In this document: positions 40,435-52,165 of the stretch, piece after piece
Layout: each line of letters begins with the position of its first letter
Position numbering within the stretch: the first letter of the stretch is position 1
The notes under the pieces: model-generated
Told to the model about the DNA's origin: nothing
Database searches by the model: none
Seen by the model: only the letters and a program-made list of their open reading frames with translations
Program-made: the position numbers and the translations under genes
Assembly (NCBI GenBank): GCA_028023455.1
Contig: JAQFVV010012544.1
Location: 2,564,396-2,628,395, forward strand
Length of the DNA stretch: 64,000 nt
Reading direction: 5' to 3'
From: Epiperipatus broadwayi
Lineage: Eukaryota; Onychophora; Udeonychophora; Euonychophora; Peripatidae

Positions 40435-42640
40435 CTCAAAATTATGATTACTATCTTATATATAAATTCCCTATTTTCTCTGTTGTCTGATTGATGAATG
40501 AATGTTTGTCTGATGATATTGCAACTACTTACATTTATGCAAAGAGAAATAAATTAGTACCTGTGCTGTCAACTATAGATATAGTATATATTTTTATCCA
40601 GCTGCAGAAACAGCCACAAACCCAATTCCTAATTCAGTTTTAAGGTAATGCATGCTTTCATGGCTGTCAATCCCCTAATATAGTTCAGATGAATGACATA
40701 CTTACGAATGTTAATAAATCTTTATAAATTAATGATGTGTAATAAAAAAAAACATATTTTCATTAAATCTTAAACAAATTGTTAAAGCAACTAATTAAAA
40801 AAAAGATTACATATATATGTATTAAAAAATATATTACAAAAGTGACTAGAATTTTTGTATTCTGACATTAATAAATGGTAACTATTAATAAAGCTAAAAA
40901 TTATTACAATTATGATAATCATGACCAATTATTGAAAAAAAATTTTTTTCCTTTTTTTATCCAGAGGGCGCTCCAGTAAATATATATTTGAAGTCATAAA
41001 TTAGCTAACAAATACAACACATATATTTAAAAATGTAAATTTTAATTTAGCTTTATTTAAATTTGGAAATTTATTTATATAATATTATGTTCTAGTATGT
41101 GTGCATGTGTGCACAACTGTTCCACCTATTCAGTTTTCTATCAGCACCAGACCACAAGTCACCATAAGTGCATTCCAGACAATCCCACAATCGTGTGTAG
41201 AGAAAGACATGACCTTAAAAGAAAAATCAAAGAGGCCTTCTTCATCTCATGAGACAAAGACGCCATAAATAGGAATGACACATGCTATGCTTTATTGAAG
41301 AAATGTAATTAGCATATTTGCATATCATTAAATGTAATAGCAAGCTATGATTATGAAGGCAAGTTCCTTTGAAAGTGCTCAATTTGTTTCTTTTTATAAT
41401 AACACTTTATAACTTTTTGGAACAGTTGCACTGCACGTGCACATGTGCTAGAATATATATATTTCCCAAAAGTAAAAAATTATTTGACTTAATAATATTA
41501 TGTTGAAAATTTGTGGGAAAAATTCTAATTTTTTCATCAGATGGTGTTCGAGTAAATCTATATTTGCATCACAATTGTACATGTGCTTTAAACCCACAGA
41601 GGTATAGTATTAAAATTGTATAGAAAATGTGATTACAGTACATAAATTCATGTCTGAAATGTGATATTTAGTTAGGGAAAAAATATATGCTATAGTACCA
41701 TATTTCCATTTAGTTTTAGGTTGTGTATTGTTACATTTATGCCAAGGAAGTAATTCCACCAATAATAAAAAATGCTCAGAAAAATAATCAGTATGTGTGA
41801 TTTGAACTGCAGAGATTAGTATTTAAATCATAAAGAAAATGTGATTACAGTACATAAACTCATGTTTGAAATGTAATATTTAGTGAGGGTAAAATAATAG
41901 CTACTATATTATTATACTTGCATCCAATAAATAATATTATTATTAAAAATTCAGGATGTAATTATTTTTATTCAGAGGGCACTCCAGTAAATAGTTGTAC
42001 TTATTGCTGTCAAATTCATACACATGTAATGATTGCCTGTCATGCTGATTACATTTCTCACAAATATTAAAATATTTATTCTCACATTTATTTTCATAAT
42101 ATTAAAACCTTTTGTTTAATTTACATTAAATATTAAAAACTAATTAAAAAACAATGTCCTTTTGATAAGCAACCAATTAAAAACCTATTACAAAAACACT
42201 CAAATTTTGAAATTGCAAAATTGACAAAAAAAATGATAGAGTTTCAAACTGTTTACAATTTTCACATTTATTTATATAATATTTAAATCTTTTGTTTAAT
42301 TTACAGTAAATCTTTAAAAAAAAGTTGTTAAATTAACCAATTAAAAAAACAATGTTCTTTCCATACACAACCAATCAAAAACACTATCTAATTTGATTAA
42401 AGTAAAATGTATATCGATGATGGTGTCATATTGGAGAAAAAAAACTTTAAATTTATTTACAGTAAAATATATATCCAGAAAATATAAAAGTAGGGCTGAA
42501 ATCCCAAAGTTTTTGTATTCCACTGTAATAATGATTCTTCACTTCTCACATTTAAATTTTTTTGCTTAATTTACATTAAATCTTACAAAAAATTTGTTAG
42601 AGCAACAAATTAAAAAAAACCATGGGTCTTTAGAAACCTC
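40435..42640. repeat. Right arm of the large inverted repeat
   Basis: Reverse-complement counterpart of 25060-27550, without the nested family X element. Internal direct repetition: tgattacagtacataaa-tcatg-ttgaaatg at about 41631 and 41853 (period ~222 bp), and cagaggg-gctccagtaaat at 40973 and 41976. No coding frame. Confidence 0.75.
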
Positions 42641-44689
42641 AGGTGCAGCTGATATCATATATCTACTAATTTAAAGAAGACTATTAACTTGAATTTAATG
42701 AATGACAATAATTTTATATACAGAATTAATAATAAAACATGAATTAATATTCTTTAATAGTTTAAATCAATGTATTATAAAATATATCTGTTTGAACTGT
42801 AAAATGGTGCTAGAATATTACACATTTTTAAAACCATAAAATAATATTATTTATTAGTTGTCACCAATAGACTATATATATATATATGATCACTAGATGG
42901 AGCTTTATCAATAGCTCCTAACAAGATTTTGTTTACATAAATGCCGAGAGAGATAGAATTCAAAATATCTATTGTTGTCACCCACCTCCAGACCAGCTGG
43001 TTTCGAGCTTATTGGCTCACATCAGTGAAAGCTTGGGAGATTAGAAACTAGATCTAAATATGAATTCTAAAGTCAGCACTTTCCAAACACATTTCAAACT
43101 TGGATCAGAGATCCAAAATTACACAGTATAAAAACCACTTTTGTTATATTTGGATAAATTTATATGCTGTATAATAGAGACATGGTACAAATAACACTTT
43201 TGTTATATTTGAATAAATTTATATACTGCATAATAAAAAGCATAAATGATTTAATATTATATAATTTATATACTACATTATAATTAAAAAATTATATGTA
43301 TAATACAAAAAATTAAAAAATTAAAATTTCATACTTATGACCGTTATTTTGCATTAGGTTTATAACATGTTCAAAACCTTGATCAGTGAACCACTAATGT
43401 ATTTTTAATCCAGTTTATTAATTACTAAGGCCGATAAAGATTTTCTGTCTTTATCTTCCTGTGTAAACTAGAAAACTGACTAGAAATAAAAAAAAATTAA
43501 ATACACTTACTAATAAAAATATGCACAAAAAATGCAAATCTTATCATAATTCAATGTAACATACCTCATTTCAAAGATGGAAAAAAGCAGCAATAAATGC
43601 TAGGATTTCTGTTGATATTATGCTTGTAGTTTTTATGCAATTTAAAAAAGAATACAAAAATTTCAGTGAATCAGCACATGAATATAAAACACACTGTAGG
43701 AAAGCAACTGGATAAATAATAAACAAGTAAAAGTAACATATGTTATAAAAAATCAAACATGTGGTGATTATGTGGGTGTTTAAACCATGTATTATGCTAA
43801 ACAATATACACATTGCACAATTAGAGGAAAGTATATGTTTGAATTAAATTTGTTCAAATATAATTGATAAAGTTTAGCTTATTATAGTTAATTTTTAAGA
43901 ATATCAAACCTAAATAAGTTATCCTAAAAAAATCTATTCAATGATTATTCATAATCTCAATCAACTATAGTGACTTCCTCTAATTAATTGCTTGCTTTAC
44001 TGCAATTATTTTTTATATCAACAGACATACATGAAATGATTACTTGAATATATAGACATATAAAAGAAAACCTTAACATAAAACTAAACACTCTACAATA
44101 TTACTAAGATACTCAATATCCAAAGTTTCAAAACATTTGAACTGGCAACAAATCTGTGTGCAATTACTTCAATACAACATAACTATGGAATAATAATATT
44201 ACAATGAAATGGTATTTTAGACTATGTCTTTGGATTATCCATTTTGATTTTATCATGAATATATCTGGACACATTAACTTATTCCTAAAAGATCATTACA
44301 TCACATATTTTTGATTCAAATACTACAGACATAAGTGTATGGCATATTAAACATCAACACAGGCTAATTTCTGCATGAATTATTTAATATCACTATTACA
44401 GTCTTCTTTAATTTTAACTATTACTATATTTATTTGGGTGTTGTGACTAATAATTCTTATAACATCTGTGATCCAAAACCATGATGCAAAATTAATAAAT
44501 GTTTTCTTTAATACATGTGAAAGACATTGTTTCTGACAGATAAGCCATGGATATAATGAATAAATATACAGGTCACATTTTTCAGTTCCATTAAATAAAT
44601 CTTTCAGTAGTATATCAATATTATGTTTTGATATTCTCAATAGTATTATTGATTTTGTTTATAAAATATTGGCATTGTATTTCAAGGTA
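42641..44689. other. AT-rich non-coding DNA with a 66-bp duplication
   Basis: A tandem pair at 43128-43250 shares cttttgttatattt-gataaatttatat. Minus-strand frames of 80 and 86 codons at 43571 and 44380 have no recognisable motif, so I do not call them. Confidence 0.4.
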
Positions 44690-45095
44690 TATATGTATAT
44701 ACTGGCTGTAGAAAGGAGTTAGCTATTAACTGAAAGGAGACCCTTTGATTCCTCTTGGAGGCCTTAAAGGAACTGAGCAGGGCAAATTCCTAATGTCCAC
44801 TTCATATGTTCTTGTCATTGCAGCTGTTATTACTATGTGATTATTCATATAGTATATGAACATGGGTGGGCTGCTTACCAACACCTATTAGCCAGTGTGG
44901 TGAGTTTATTGGCTTTTTACCTCTGAGTTTAAGAATATTTTTTCCAATATATACAATCATGACAGACAAAAATAAATCATGAAATAAGAAAGTGTTCAGG
45001 GGTAATGTGGAGAAGAGAAGCTAAAGATAGTAAAAAATAGATTGAACTCGAAAGACCTTCATGCAGTGGAATGATAATGGTTGATGATGATGATG
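44690..45095 (+). pseudogene. LINE 3'-end fragment (RTE/BovB-like)
   Basis: 44780-44940 resembles 55035-55195 (gtccactt-catatgttctt, gctgttattactatgtg, gggtgggctg). 44985-45095 (taatgtggagaagagaagc, then atgcagtggaatgataatgg followed by a short (GAT)n) resembles the LINE tail at 62075-62220. This is the 3' end of a dead LINE with a GAT-type tail. Too short for a domain call. Confidence 0.5.
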
Positions 45096-46849
45096 TATAT
45101 ACTTGCTTTAAATTTTGATGAACAATTTACAAATCTTTAGAGAAATAAGAACGAACCCTTCAAATGTTATGGGGCCATATTTCAGTTATTGTTTACATCT
45201 ACATTAATGTTTTGTGGTTCTTAAAGGAAGATGCTAACTTTGTTTTTTAATAATCCATGCTATGTAAATCCTTAATTGACAATTTTATGAATACATATAT
45301 TGTGCTTTCTTTTATAGTAAAATATTGGTTAATTGTATAGATTTTTTTTGGAAACAATAATATATATATAAACTAAAAGAGAAGTTTTTCTACTTTTTTT
45401 GTGATATAAAGTTTTTTATGGTTCCCAGCCAACATGCTCGAGGTCTAGGTTTTTTATAGACTTTGTTGAGAGGTTATTGTTATAATAAATAGTCCTTTTT
45501 TTTCTTCTTTCTTTTTTAAATAACTTCAATTATACACATACATACTTATAAATTTATGTCTGCAAAAATACAACTACCAATTATTTATTAATATGTAGGG
45601 ATAAGCAGAGTTATAATAATATTTTCAAAACTCAAGATGTTTTGATTTCTTTTATGGGTATTTAAAACATACTAAATCTTAATGTACTTCCTCTTTTTTT
45701 TATTTATTACTATTATTTTTTTGAAAATAAAATAAATCGTGTGCTTATTTTCAAAGACAATAAAATAAAACCAAGTCAAAATCATTATTTCAATTACAGC
45801 ATGACCTTTGTCATTTATCTATTAGAATTTAAGGTTTGCAAACTACATCAAAAGTAAACATGTGCATGTTTTCTCTTTTTTAAAATTATGAGTAACTACT
45901 CACTTTTGATAAATTTAATATCTCACTAATTTCCTAAGAGTACAGAGGAGAGCAAATTAAAAATCGCTGTCTTTTCTAAGAAATGTTTCTGCTAAATTAG
46001 GAAATAAACTGAACATCATATAGAATTTTATCAAAATAATGCATCATATATTGAAGTTAAGTAAGATATCATTTGGCAATTCCAATCTTAATAATCCTCA
46101 AAGCCGATAAAGAGTTAAAATTCAGATATAAAAAAATTTAAATTATCATATATATATAAGATTGGATGTGGTCTGAATACCCCTAGATAGTACAATATAT
46201 ATATCTTAATAAATTCATAAAATTTTAACAAGCTTACAAAATTAAATAAAATACCTTAATAGATAATATAAAAGGAATAAAATAAATTACGATAAATGAT
46301 TTTAAAATTGTTGAAATAAATGTTTTTTAAAGTTTTCATAAAAAAACATCTTGCCCTGATATGTCTATATCTTTAGCTAGCATTTATATTCAAGATATGT
46401 ATAACTATCCTTGTTGAACTGGTACTATGAAATTATCCAGTGGTATTTTTAAAATTTGTATAATTATTCAGCTGGCAGATGGTTCTCATTTTCATTATTC
46501 TTTCCTTAAGCAATCAGTCACCAAACATTAATGGTAGGTACACATTATCATCGGCATTGATAATTTTATTTAATACAGAGTTTATTACATTTTATGAATA
46601 TAGTTCAAAATGCTTCCTAGAGATGACTATATAATTTATGGTAAAGCTAATGCACATGTTTTTATTAATGCATTTTCTGTGGCTGTTTCAACAAGTAATA
46701 AGGCATAAATCAAGAGTTCTTTTTCTGGTAATAACAATTTATATTTAGTAAATCATTTCTTTCCAGAACAGTTATGTATAGGTCAAACATAGTTATAGTT
46801 CACAAAGTGAAAACTTTTTCCTGACATTAATATTATGAATTATATTTTG
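45096..46849. other. AT-rich non-coding DNA
   Basis: No supported feature. Confidence 0.45.
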
Positions 46850-46970
46850 ATGATGTAGTTTTCACTACACCACTCTCAATCAAGATAGAAACATGTTTCT
46901 ATTCACTTTTAACACCTTGTGGTGGAATGTAATCAGAGACATATGACCAAAGACCTGTGAAAAGATCTAT

Positions 46971-47026
46971 GATTACCAAGGTGTACATTTCATGCTTAAC
47001 CAGTACTCATCAGTTGGCACAGATTA
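46971..47026 (-). ncRNA. Hammerhead ribozyme-like motif (family Y, unit 1)
   Basis: Minus strand: AAUC, GCCAA, intact CUGAUGA (47013-47007), stem II GUACUG-GUU-AAGCAU (weakened), intact GAAA, short helix III, then CC and UUGGU-AAUC. Stem I pairs. U16.1 is changed to C at the cleavage triplet, so activity is doubtful. Confidence 0.55.
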
Positions 47027-47330
47027 CAATATTTTATACATATCTTTATTCATTGTTCAGTACGTATATAGAGATAGATAACATATTACTACAGTTTAAT
47101 TGATGTATCAAACATCAATACTCTCACAACTTTTTAATGCAAATCACTTGATAAAGTATATTAATAATTTTATTAGTCATTTATTAAATTAGAGATTATT
47201 CAATAATAAATCATGTACTTTTATTATATCATTCTCATACAAAGTAGGAACTAATTTCTATCCATTTTAATGATGATGTGGAGGGGTGTAATCATAAACA
47301 TATGACCCAAGACATGTGAAAAAGACCTAT

Positions 47331-47385
47331 GACCCCAAGATGCACATTTCATGCAGAACTACTATTCATCATGTTGGTTCAGACT
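47331..47385 (-). ncRNA. Degenerate hammerhead (family Y, unit 2)
   Basis: GAAAUGUGCAUC followed by UUGGGGUC is kept on the minus strand, and CCAA is kept for stem I, but the CUGAUGA box reads CAUGAUGA and stem II is eroded. Confidence 0.4.
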
Positions 47386-47430
47386 GCAATCTCTTACACA
47401 TATCTTTATAATTATTCAGTATATATATAT

Positions 47431-49598
47431 TGTAACGATCCGGAAAATAGATACTTAACATGATCTGCACTACAGGGCGCCATCTAGGCATTTGAACCTA
47501 GAAAAATTTATAAAGTAGGCAGATTAAGTCAAAAAAAATTTTTTTTTTTTTTTTTAAATTTTGATTCCGGTCATTAGCCCAAGTCACTAGCTCAGGGAGT
47601 AGAAGAGATTTATATTCATAAAAAAAAAATTCTTATCTAAGAATAATTTAAAAAAATAATAAAATAAGCCACTGCCAGTAATTAACATACAAACATTTAT
47701 TTACGCACATATATATATATATAAAATTTAACATTATTATTTTAGTATGTTTATTTTAGATTTTAATTTGATTTTATAATTTAAATTTACATTTTAATTT
47801 TTATAATATTATAAGTTTACATTTTAATTAAGTTCGCACAGATAGATTTATGAAAGTTTGTTTTATAATGTTGAGTATAGATTGTTACATAGATTACACG
47901 GTTAAAAACATTTCAAAATAAACATAAACGATCAAAATACAAAATCATTGATACCGTCAATTACATAGGGAATACAAGAAACCCAATGGTGTTCATCATA
48001 AGACACCATATTAACACCAATAACTTAAAAGACATCCGAATAAATACATCTTAGATACTCACCATAAGGTATTATTTACCGAATGTCTATATATTTTGAT
48101 CACCTATGAAAACCAAAAACATAATTAACCGGTAATGAACCCATGCAAGCGTCTCGACCCAACTTAAATTTAATGCAATTTTATTTATGGGTGTCGAGTA
48201 TGAATGGACTACATAGATTTGCATTTGAAAAGAAAATATTCAATCCTTGTTTAACCTTAGGCTAAAGGTTCGCAGTCAAACCAAACTTCAATCCATCTGA
48301 TATATTGATGTGTTCAATGTAATACGAATACGGCAGCACAATTAGGTTAAGAGAAGAAACTGCTTCTCATCAGATAGGAATATTACATCTATAAGACAAG
48401 AAGAGCAATAAAAAAAACTCCATCGAAAGGAACAGCATTCTATGTCTTATAATCCCCCCTTCCATAGGCAAAACGGAAGTGTGTGGCGTATAATAGCGAT
48501 TCTGCCCATAGCAAATCTCGTACTACATCTACTAATTACACCAATATATCCAATCCATTGACCTAATTCAACTATGAAACGAATAACCTAAGATTACCCT
48601 CCCCTAATATAACTTTACAAATCTATATAGCCATTCACACCCGACTTAAGTTTAATATTTATATAACTAGTTTAATGAAAAACAGAAATCATAATAAAAC
48701 TTAAAGAACAAATAAATAAATAAATGGAAATGATTTTACAAAAGAAATACATTAAATAAAATTATAACTAATTAAGAACTAACATTGGTCAGATAGGATT
48801 CTATTTGTATTATTTAAATATGGAAAGTTTTTAATTTAATGTTCATTAATTATAAAGTTCTTACGGTTTAAAACAGTTCATCTTTATATGTTGCTTGCCA
48901 TTTGAACGTGAATTCCCATGCCATCCAAAAAAGATTGGTATTCCGTTGGCCGTTTTATTCATCTGGAAGTTTTTTACTCCAGCTGGTCCTCAATGTAGAA
49001 AATGATAGTTTATTTCTCTTTCTTCCTAGCAGAACTGAAGGGATTGAAGAGTGCATCTTTTCAATCCCTTCTCCTTCAACTCCACACTAACACATATAGT
49101 CACATCGTAATAACTAATTAATTCTTTTATTTTCAAACCTTTCCTTTTATAATAATTTTGTGGATTAACTCAACATTATGTCATGATGGTGAAAACCTTT
49201 TCATTGAGGTCCAATTTCCCAATGGATTTTTTTCATTTGCTAAAAGTTTCTATTGTTTTCCTATCTGACCGATGCTTATACATTTAAATGCCCAAAGGCT
49301 AGTTTACTAATTAAAATAATCATTTTCATTTTACAAAAGATTAATTAATTTGTTTTCAAACTTAAACATATATTTTTATCTCTAAATCTTTTCTGAAAAT
49401 TTAGTTTTAAACTACTCTTTTTTTAATAAAGTTTTATTTTAATAAATATTTATCTGTGCGATTTTATATATATGTGAGTTTAAGATGATTTTTTAATTTT
49501 CAGTTTTTAATTCTTAAAAAAGAAATTTTTATTGGCGAACTTTTTTTTTTTATGTTTACTAATAAACAATAATGTAACGTACGTATGTGCCCATTACA
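47431..49598. mobile_element. Solo-LTR-like insertion, 2.17 kb
   Basis: Starts tgtaacgatccgg and ends gcccattaca: TG...CA termini with TGTAA/TTACA inverted ends, flanked on both sides by (AT)n that would hide a short target duplication. It interrupts a family Y unit at the cagtatatatat site, which defines both boundaries independently. It is less AT-rich than the array and contains no RT, integrase or Gag; the 62-codon frame at 48902-49090 has no known motif. A solo LTR is the best fit, with a non-autonomous element as the alternative. Confidence 0.55.
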
Positions 49599-49880
49599 AT
49601 ATATATATATATAAGTAGCATGTTACTATAGTTTTTAATTGATAAGTGTCAAATACCCTGCCCTCACAAGTTTGACATAAATCACTTAATGAAAATATAT
49701 TAATAATTTTATTCATCATTCATTAGATTAGAGATTTTTCAATAATGAATAATATTACTGTAGTGTAACTTTCACTACACTATTCTCACATAAGGTGGGA
49801 CTGGTTTCTATTCATTTTTACCACCTTGTGTTTGGATGTAATCATAAACATATAACCCAAGACATGTGAAAAAGACTTAT

Positions 49881-49935
49881 GATCCCAGGATGCACATTTC
49901 ATGTTGAACCAGCACTCATCAGTTTGCGCAAACCA
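49881..49935 (-). ncRNA. Hammerhead ribozyme-like motif (family Y, unit 3)
   Basis: Minus strand: intact CUGAUGA (49922-49916), stem II GUGCUG-GUU-CAACAU with one mismatch, intact GAAA, AUGUGCAU then C as the cleavage base, and CUGGGAUC. Stem I is partly eroded (the 5' side reads GCGCAAA). Confidence 0.55.
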
Positions 49936-50208
49936 CAATCTCTTACACATATCTTTATAATTGTTCAGTATATATATAAATAGCATATTACTACAATTTT
50001 TAATATAGAAATGTAAATATGCTACCCTCACAACTTTGACACAAATCATTTAATGAAAGTATATTAATAAGGTTATTAGTCATTCATTAGACTAAAGATT
50101 AATCAATAATAAATAACATTTCTCTAGTGTAACTTTCACTACACCACTCTTATAGTGGAGGGATGTAATCATAAACATATGACCAAACCCCTGTAAAAAA
50201 AGATCTAT

Positions 50209-50263
50209 GATTCCCAAGATTCGCATTTCCTGTGAAAACAGCACTCATCAGTTGGCTCAGATC
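50209..50263 (-). ncRNA. Hammerhead ribozyme-like motif (family Y, unit 4)
   Basis: Minus strand: GAUC, CCAA, intact CUGAUGA (50251-50245), GAAA, helix III AU-GCGA-AU (GNRA-type loop), cleavage base C, then UUGGGAAUC pairing back to CCAA and GAUC. All core bases are present. Stem II has drifted to a different pairing (CUGU...ACAG). Confidence 0.6.
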
Positions 50264-50565
50264 ACAATTTCTTAAATCTTTGGCCATTGTTCAGTATATA
50301 TATATGTAGATAACATACTACTCCAGTTTAATTGATAAGTATCAAATCTGCTGTCCTTACAACATCGACACAAATCACTTAATGAAAGTAAATTAATAAT
50401 TTTATTAAGCATTCATTAGCCTGAAGTTTATCCAATAACGAACAATATTTCTGTAGTATAACTTTCACTACACACTCTCATATAAGATAAGGATTGGTTT
50501 CTATCCACTTTTAACACCTAGTGGAGGGATGTAAACATATAACCAAAGACCTGTAAGGAAAATCT

Positions 50566-50622
50566 ATGTTCATAAGATGCACATTTTGTGCTGATCCATC
50601 ACTCATCAGTTGGCCTAGACCA
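50566..50622 (-). ncRNA. Degenerate hammerhead (family Y, unit 5)
   Basis: Minus strand: GGCCAA, intact CUGAUGA (50609-50603), hairpin GUGAUG-GAU-CAGCAC, AAAA where GAAA is expected, AUGUGCAUC, then UUAUGAAC. The 3' strand of stem I is lost. Confidence 0.45.
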
Positions 50623-50839
50623 CAATCTCTTACAAATGTCTTTATCAGTGTTCAGTATATATATATCATATTATTCTCTAGTCAAATTAATAATAAAATT
50701 ATTAATACACTTTCATTATTTGACTTGTATCAAAGTTGTGAGGACAGTATATTTAACACTAATCAATTAAACTGTAAATTTGTTTATATATATATATATA
50801 TATACACTCAACAATAAAAAGATAAGTGTAAGAGATTGT

Positions 50840-50892
50840 GATCTGGTCCAACTGATGAATGCTCGTTGTCTGAAATGTGCTTCATGTGGATC
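50840..50892 (+). ncRNA. Hammerhead ribozyme-like motif (family Y, inverted unit)
   Basis: Plus strand: GAUCUGGUCCAA, intact CUGAUGA (50852-50858), eroded stem II, intact GAAA (50872-50875), UGUGCUUC, AUGUGGAUC. It lies in opposite orientation to the other five units. Confidence 0.5.
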
Positions 50893-50930
50893 ATAGATCT
50901 TTTTCACATTTTTTGTCATATGTTTATAAG

Positions 50931-51995
50931 GTACTCATACATTTATGGCACCTGACTGCTTGATGATTCTGGTTTTCACCAAATACACATCAATATATCA
51001 TTTGTGCAGCCTAATTTACGACTAATACTACAGCATTGTTGTTGTATCCATAACAGGCTGCCTGATGGTGATGATTTCTACATGTATATAATGAAATCCT
51101 ATGCTCATAGTCTTGCAAAAGAATTATTCAACTGAGTACAATTGACAGATCACTAGTGTATGATTTGATGGTGGTCATATTTTAAGGAAACTAAATTCTT
51201 AACATATGTACTTTAAAATAATTGACTTAAAGTGTATTTGAAGTAGTATTCCATAGTAAGAATTGTCAGCTTATCACCCACATTTTGGTACAATTTATAA
51301 CTGCACACTAATTGGAAAGGTTATGGTGAAAAGCACTGTTCGACTGAGCTCATATGAAAATCCATGTTTTTACATGAATAGGTATGAGAACAATGAAATT
51401 GCAGACAGTGAAAAAAATTGGTATAGGTTCAATGAATTGCCAGCCATAGAAGCTGATGCAGTTGCATTTTTTCAGACAAAAAACGTCCTATCAGACTCAA
51501 AGCTATGTGATTGCAGAAAAATCATGGTGTGAGTGAATTACAGGATGTGGGAATTCTGATGAAAGAATTCTGCTGTAGCATACTTTTTAAAAAGACAAAT
51601 TTATGACTGTAGTATTTATTTTTGGAAAGGGTTTAAAAAGAAGTCAAATATTAAAAAGCAAACCAAATCCCCTCCCCCATAAAAAAAAAAGAAAGTGTTT
51701 GTTAAAAAAGAAGTCTTTAAAGCTTTATTAAAAAGCAAAAAAAAAGTAAAAAAGAACTCTATGATAGTGTAAATGTTAAAAAATAAAATGTATGGCCATA
51801 GTATTCTAGAAAAGTGTTGTTGATTATTAAAAAGCAAATAAAACCTCCCCCATTTAAAAATAAAAAAAGAAAGAAAACATTATAGAAAAATGTTTAAAAA
51901 AAATTAATTTAACATAGTATTATGTATATAGGTCAGTGTTGGTGGCCCAGGAACCATTATATTGATGTCCGTTTGGTGAATAGTAGTGCCATCAA
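50931..51995 (+). other. Unassigned region with an 89-codon open frame
   Basis: The frame 51263-51532 (plus) has a more protein-like composition than most short frames here (phrases such as FGTIYNCTLIGKVMV and NWYRFNELPAIEADAVAFF). It lacks any motif I recognise, and I see no supported splice sites or promoter. It could be a fragment of a transposon gene or chance. The remainder is AT-rich, with A/T-homopolymer-rich DNA at 51590-51900. Confidence 0.25.
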
Positions 51996-52165
51996 GTGGT
52001 TGAGTGCCGCAAATGTACAAATACCAAATTTTACATCCTTCCACAAAACCAGTCTCTACTTCATGTGAGAGTGGTGCAGTGAAAATTGCACTACAGCAAT
52101 ATTATTCATTATTGGATAATCTCTAATCTAATGAATGACTAATAAAATTATGAATTAATGTTAGG
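51996..52165 (+). repeat. Family Y fragment without ribozyme
   Basis: Contains atccttccacaaaaccagtc, gtgagagtggtgcagtgaaa and ctctaatctaatgaatgact, matching the part of the family Y unit downstream of the ribozyme. Confidence 0.7.

Larger units (their letters stand above)
46850..50930 (-). repeat. Family Y array: ~350-bp ribozyme-bearing units
   Basis: Five head-to-tail units on the minus strand begin near 46892, 47252, 49803, 50150 and 50497. Once the inserted 47431-49598 element is removed, the spacing is about 345-385 bp. A further unit, 50690-50930, is in opposite (plus) orientation. Shared landmarks: gtttctattcacttttaaca, ggatgtaatcataaacatat, the hammerhead segment, ctttataattgttcagtata, tttaattgataagt-tcaaat, and attcattaga-taaagatt. 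No coding capacity. The layout (short non-coding unit, one ribozyme per unit, tandem) is that of animal retrozymes. Confidence 0.75.

Noticed and set aside
44380-44640. 86-codon minus-strand frame
   Set aside because: No recognisable domain and no neighbouring element structure to support it.
49853-49932. An alternative hammerhead fold using the distal GUC and a ~30-nt loop III
   Set aside because: It gave weaker helix III pairing and does not extend to family X. The compact fold with AUA or AUC directly before UUGG fits both families.
46850-50930. CRISPR-like array
   Set aside because: Units are ~350 bp and similar throughout, with no short repeats separated by unique spacers, and the genome is animal.
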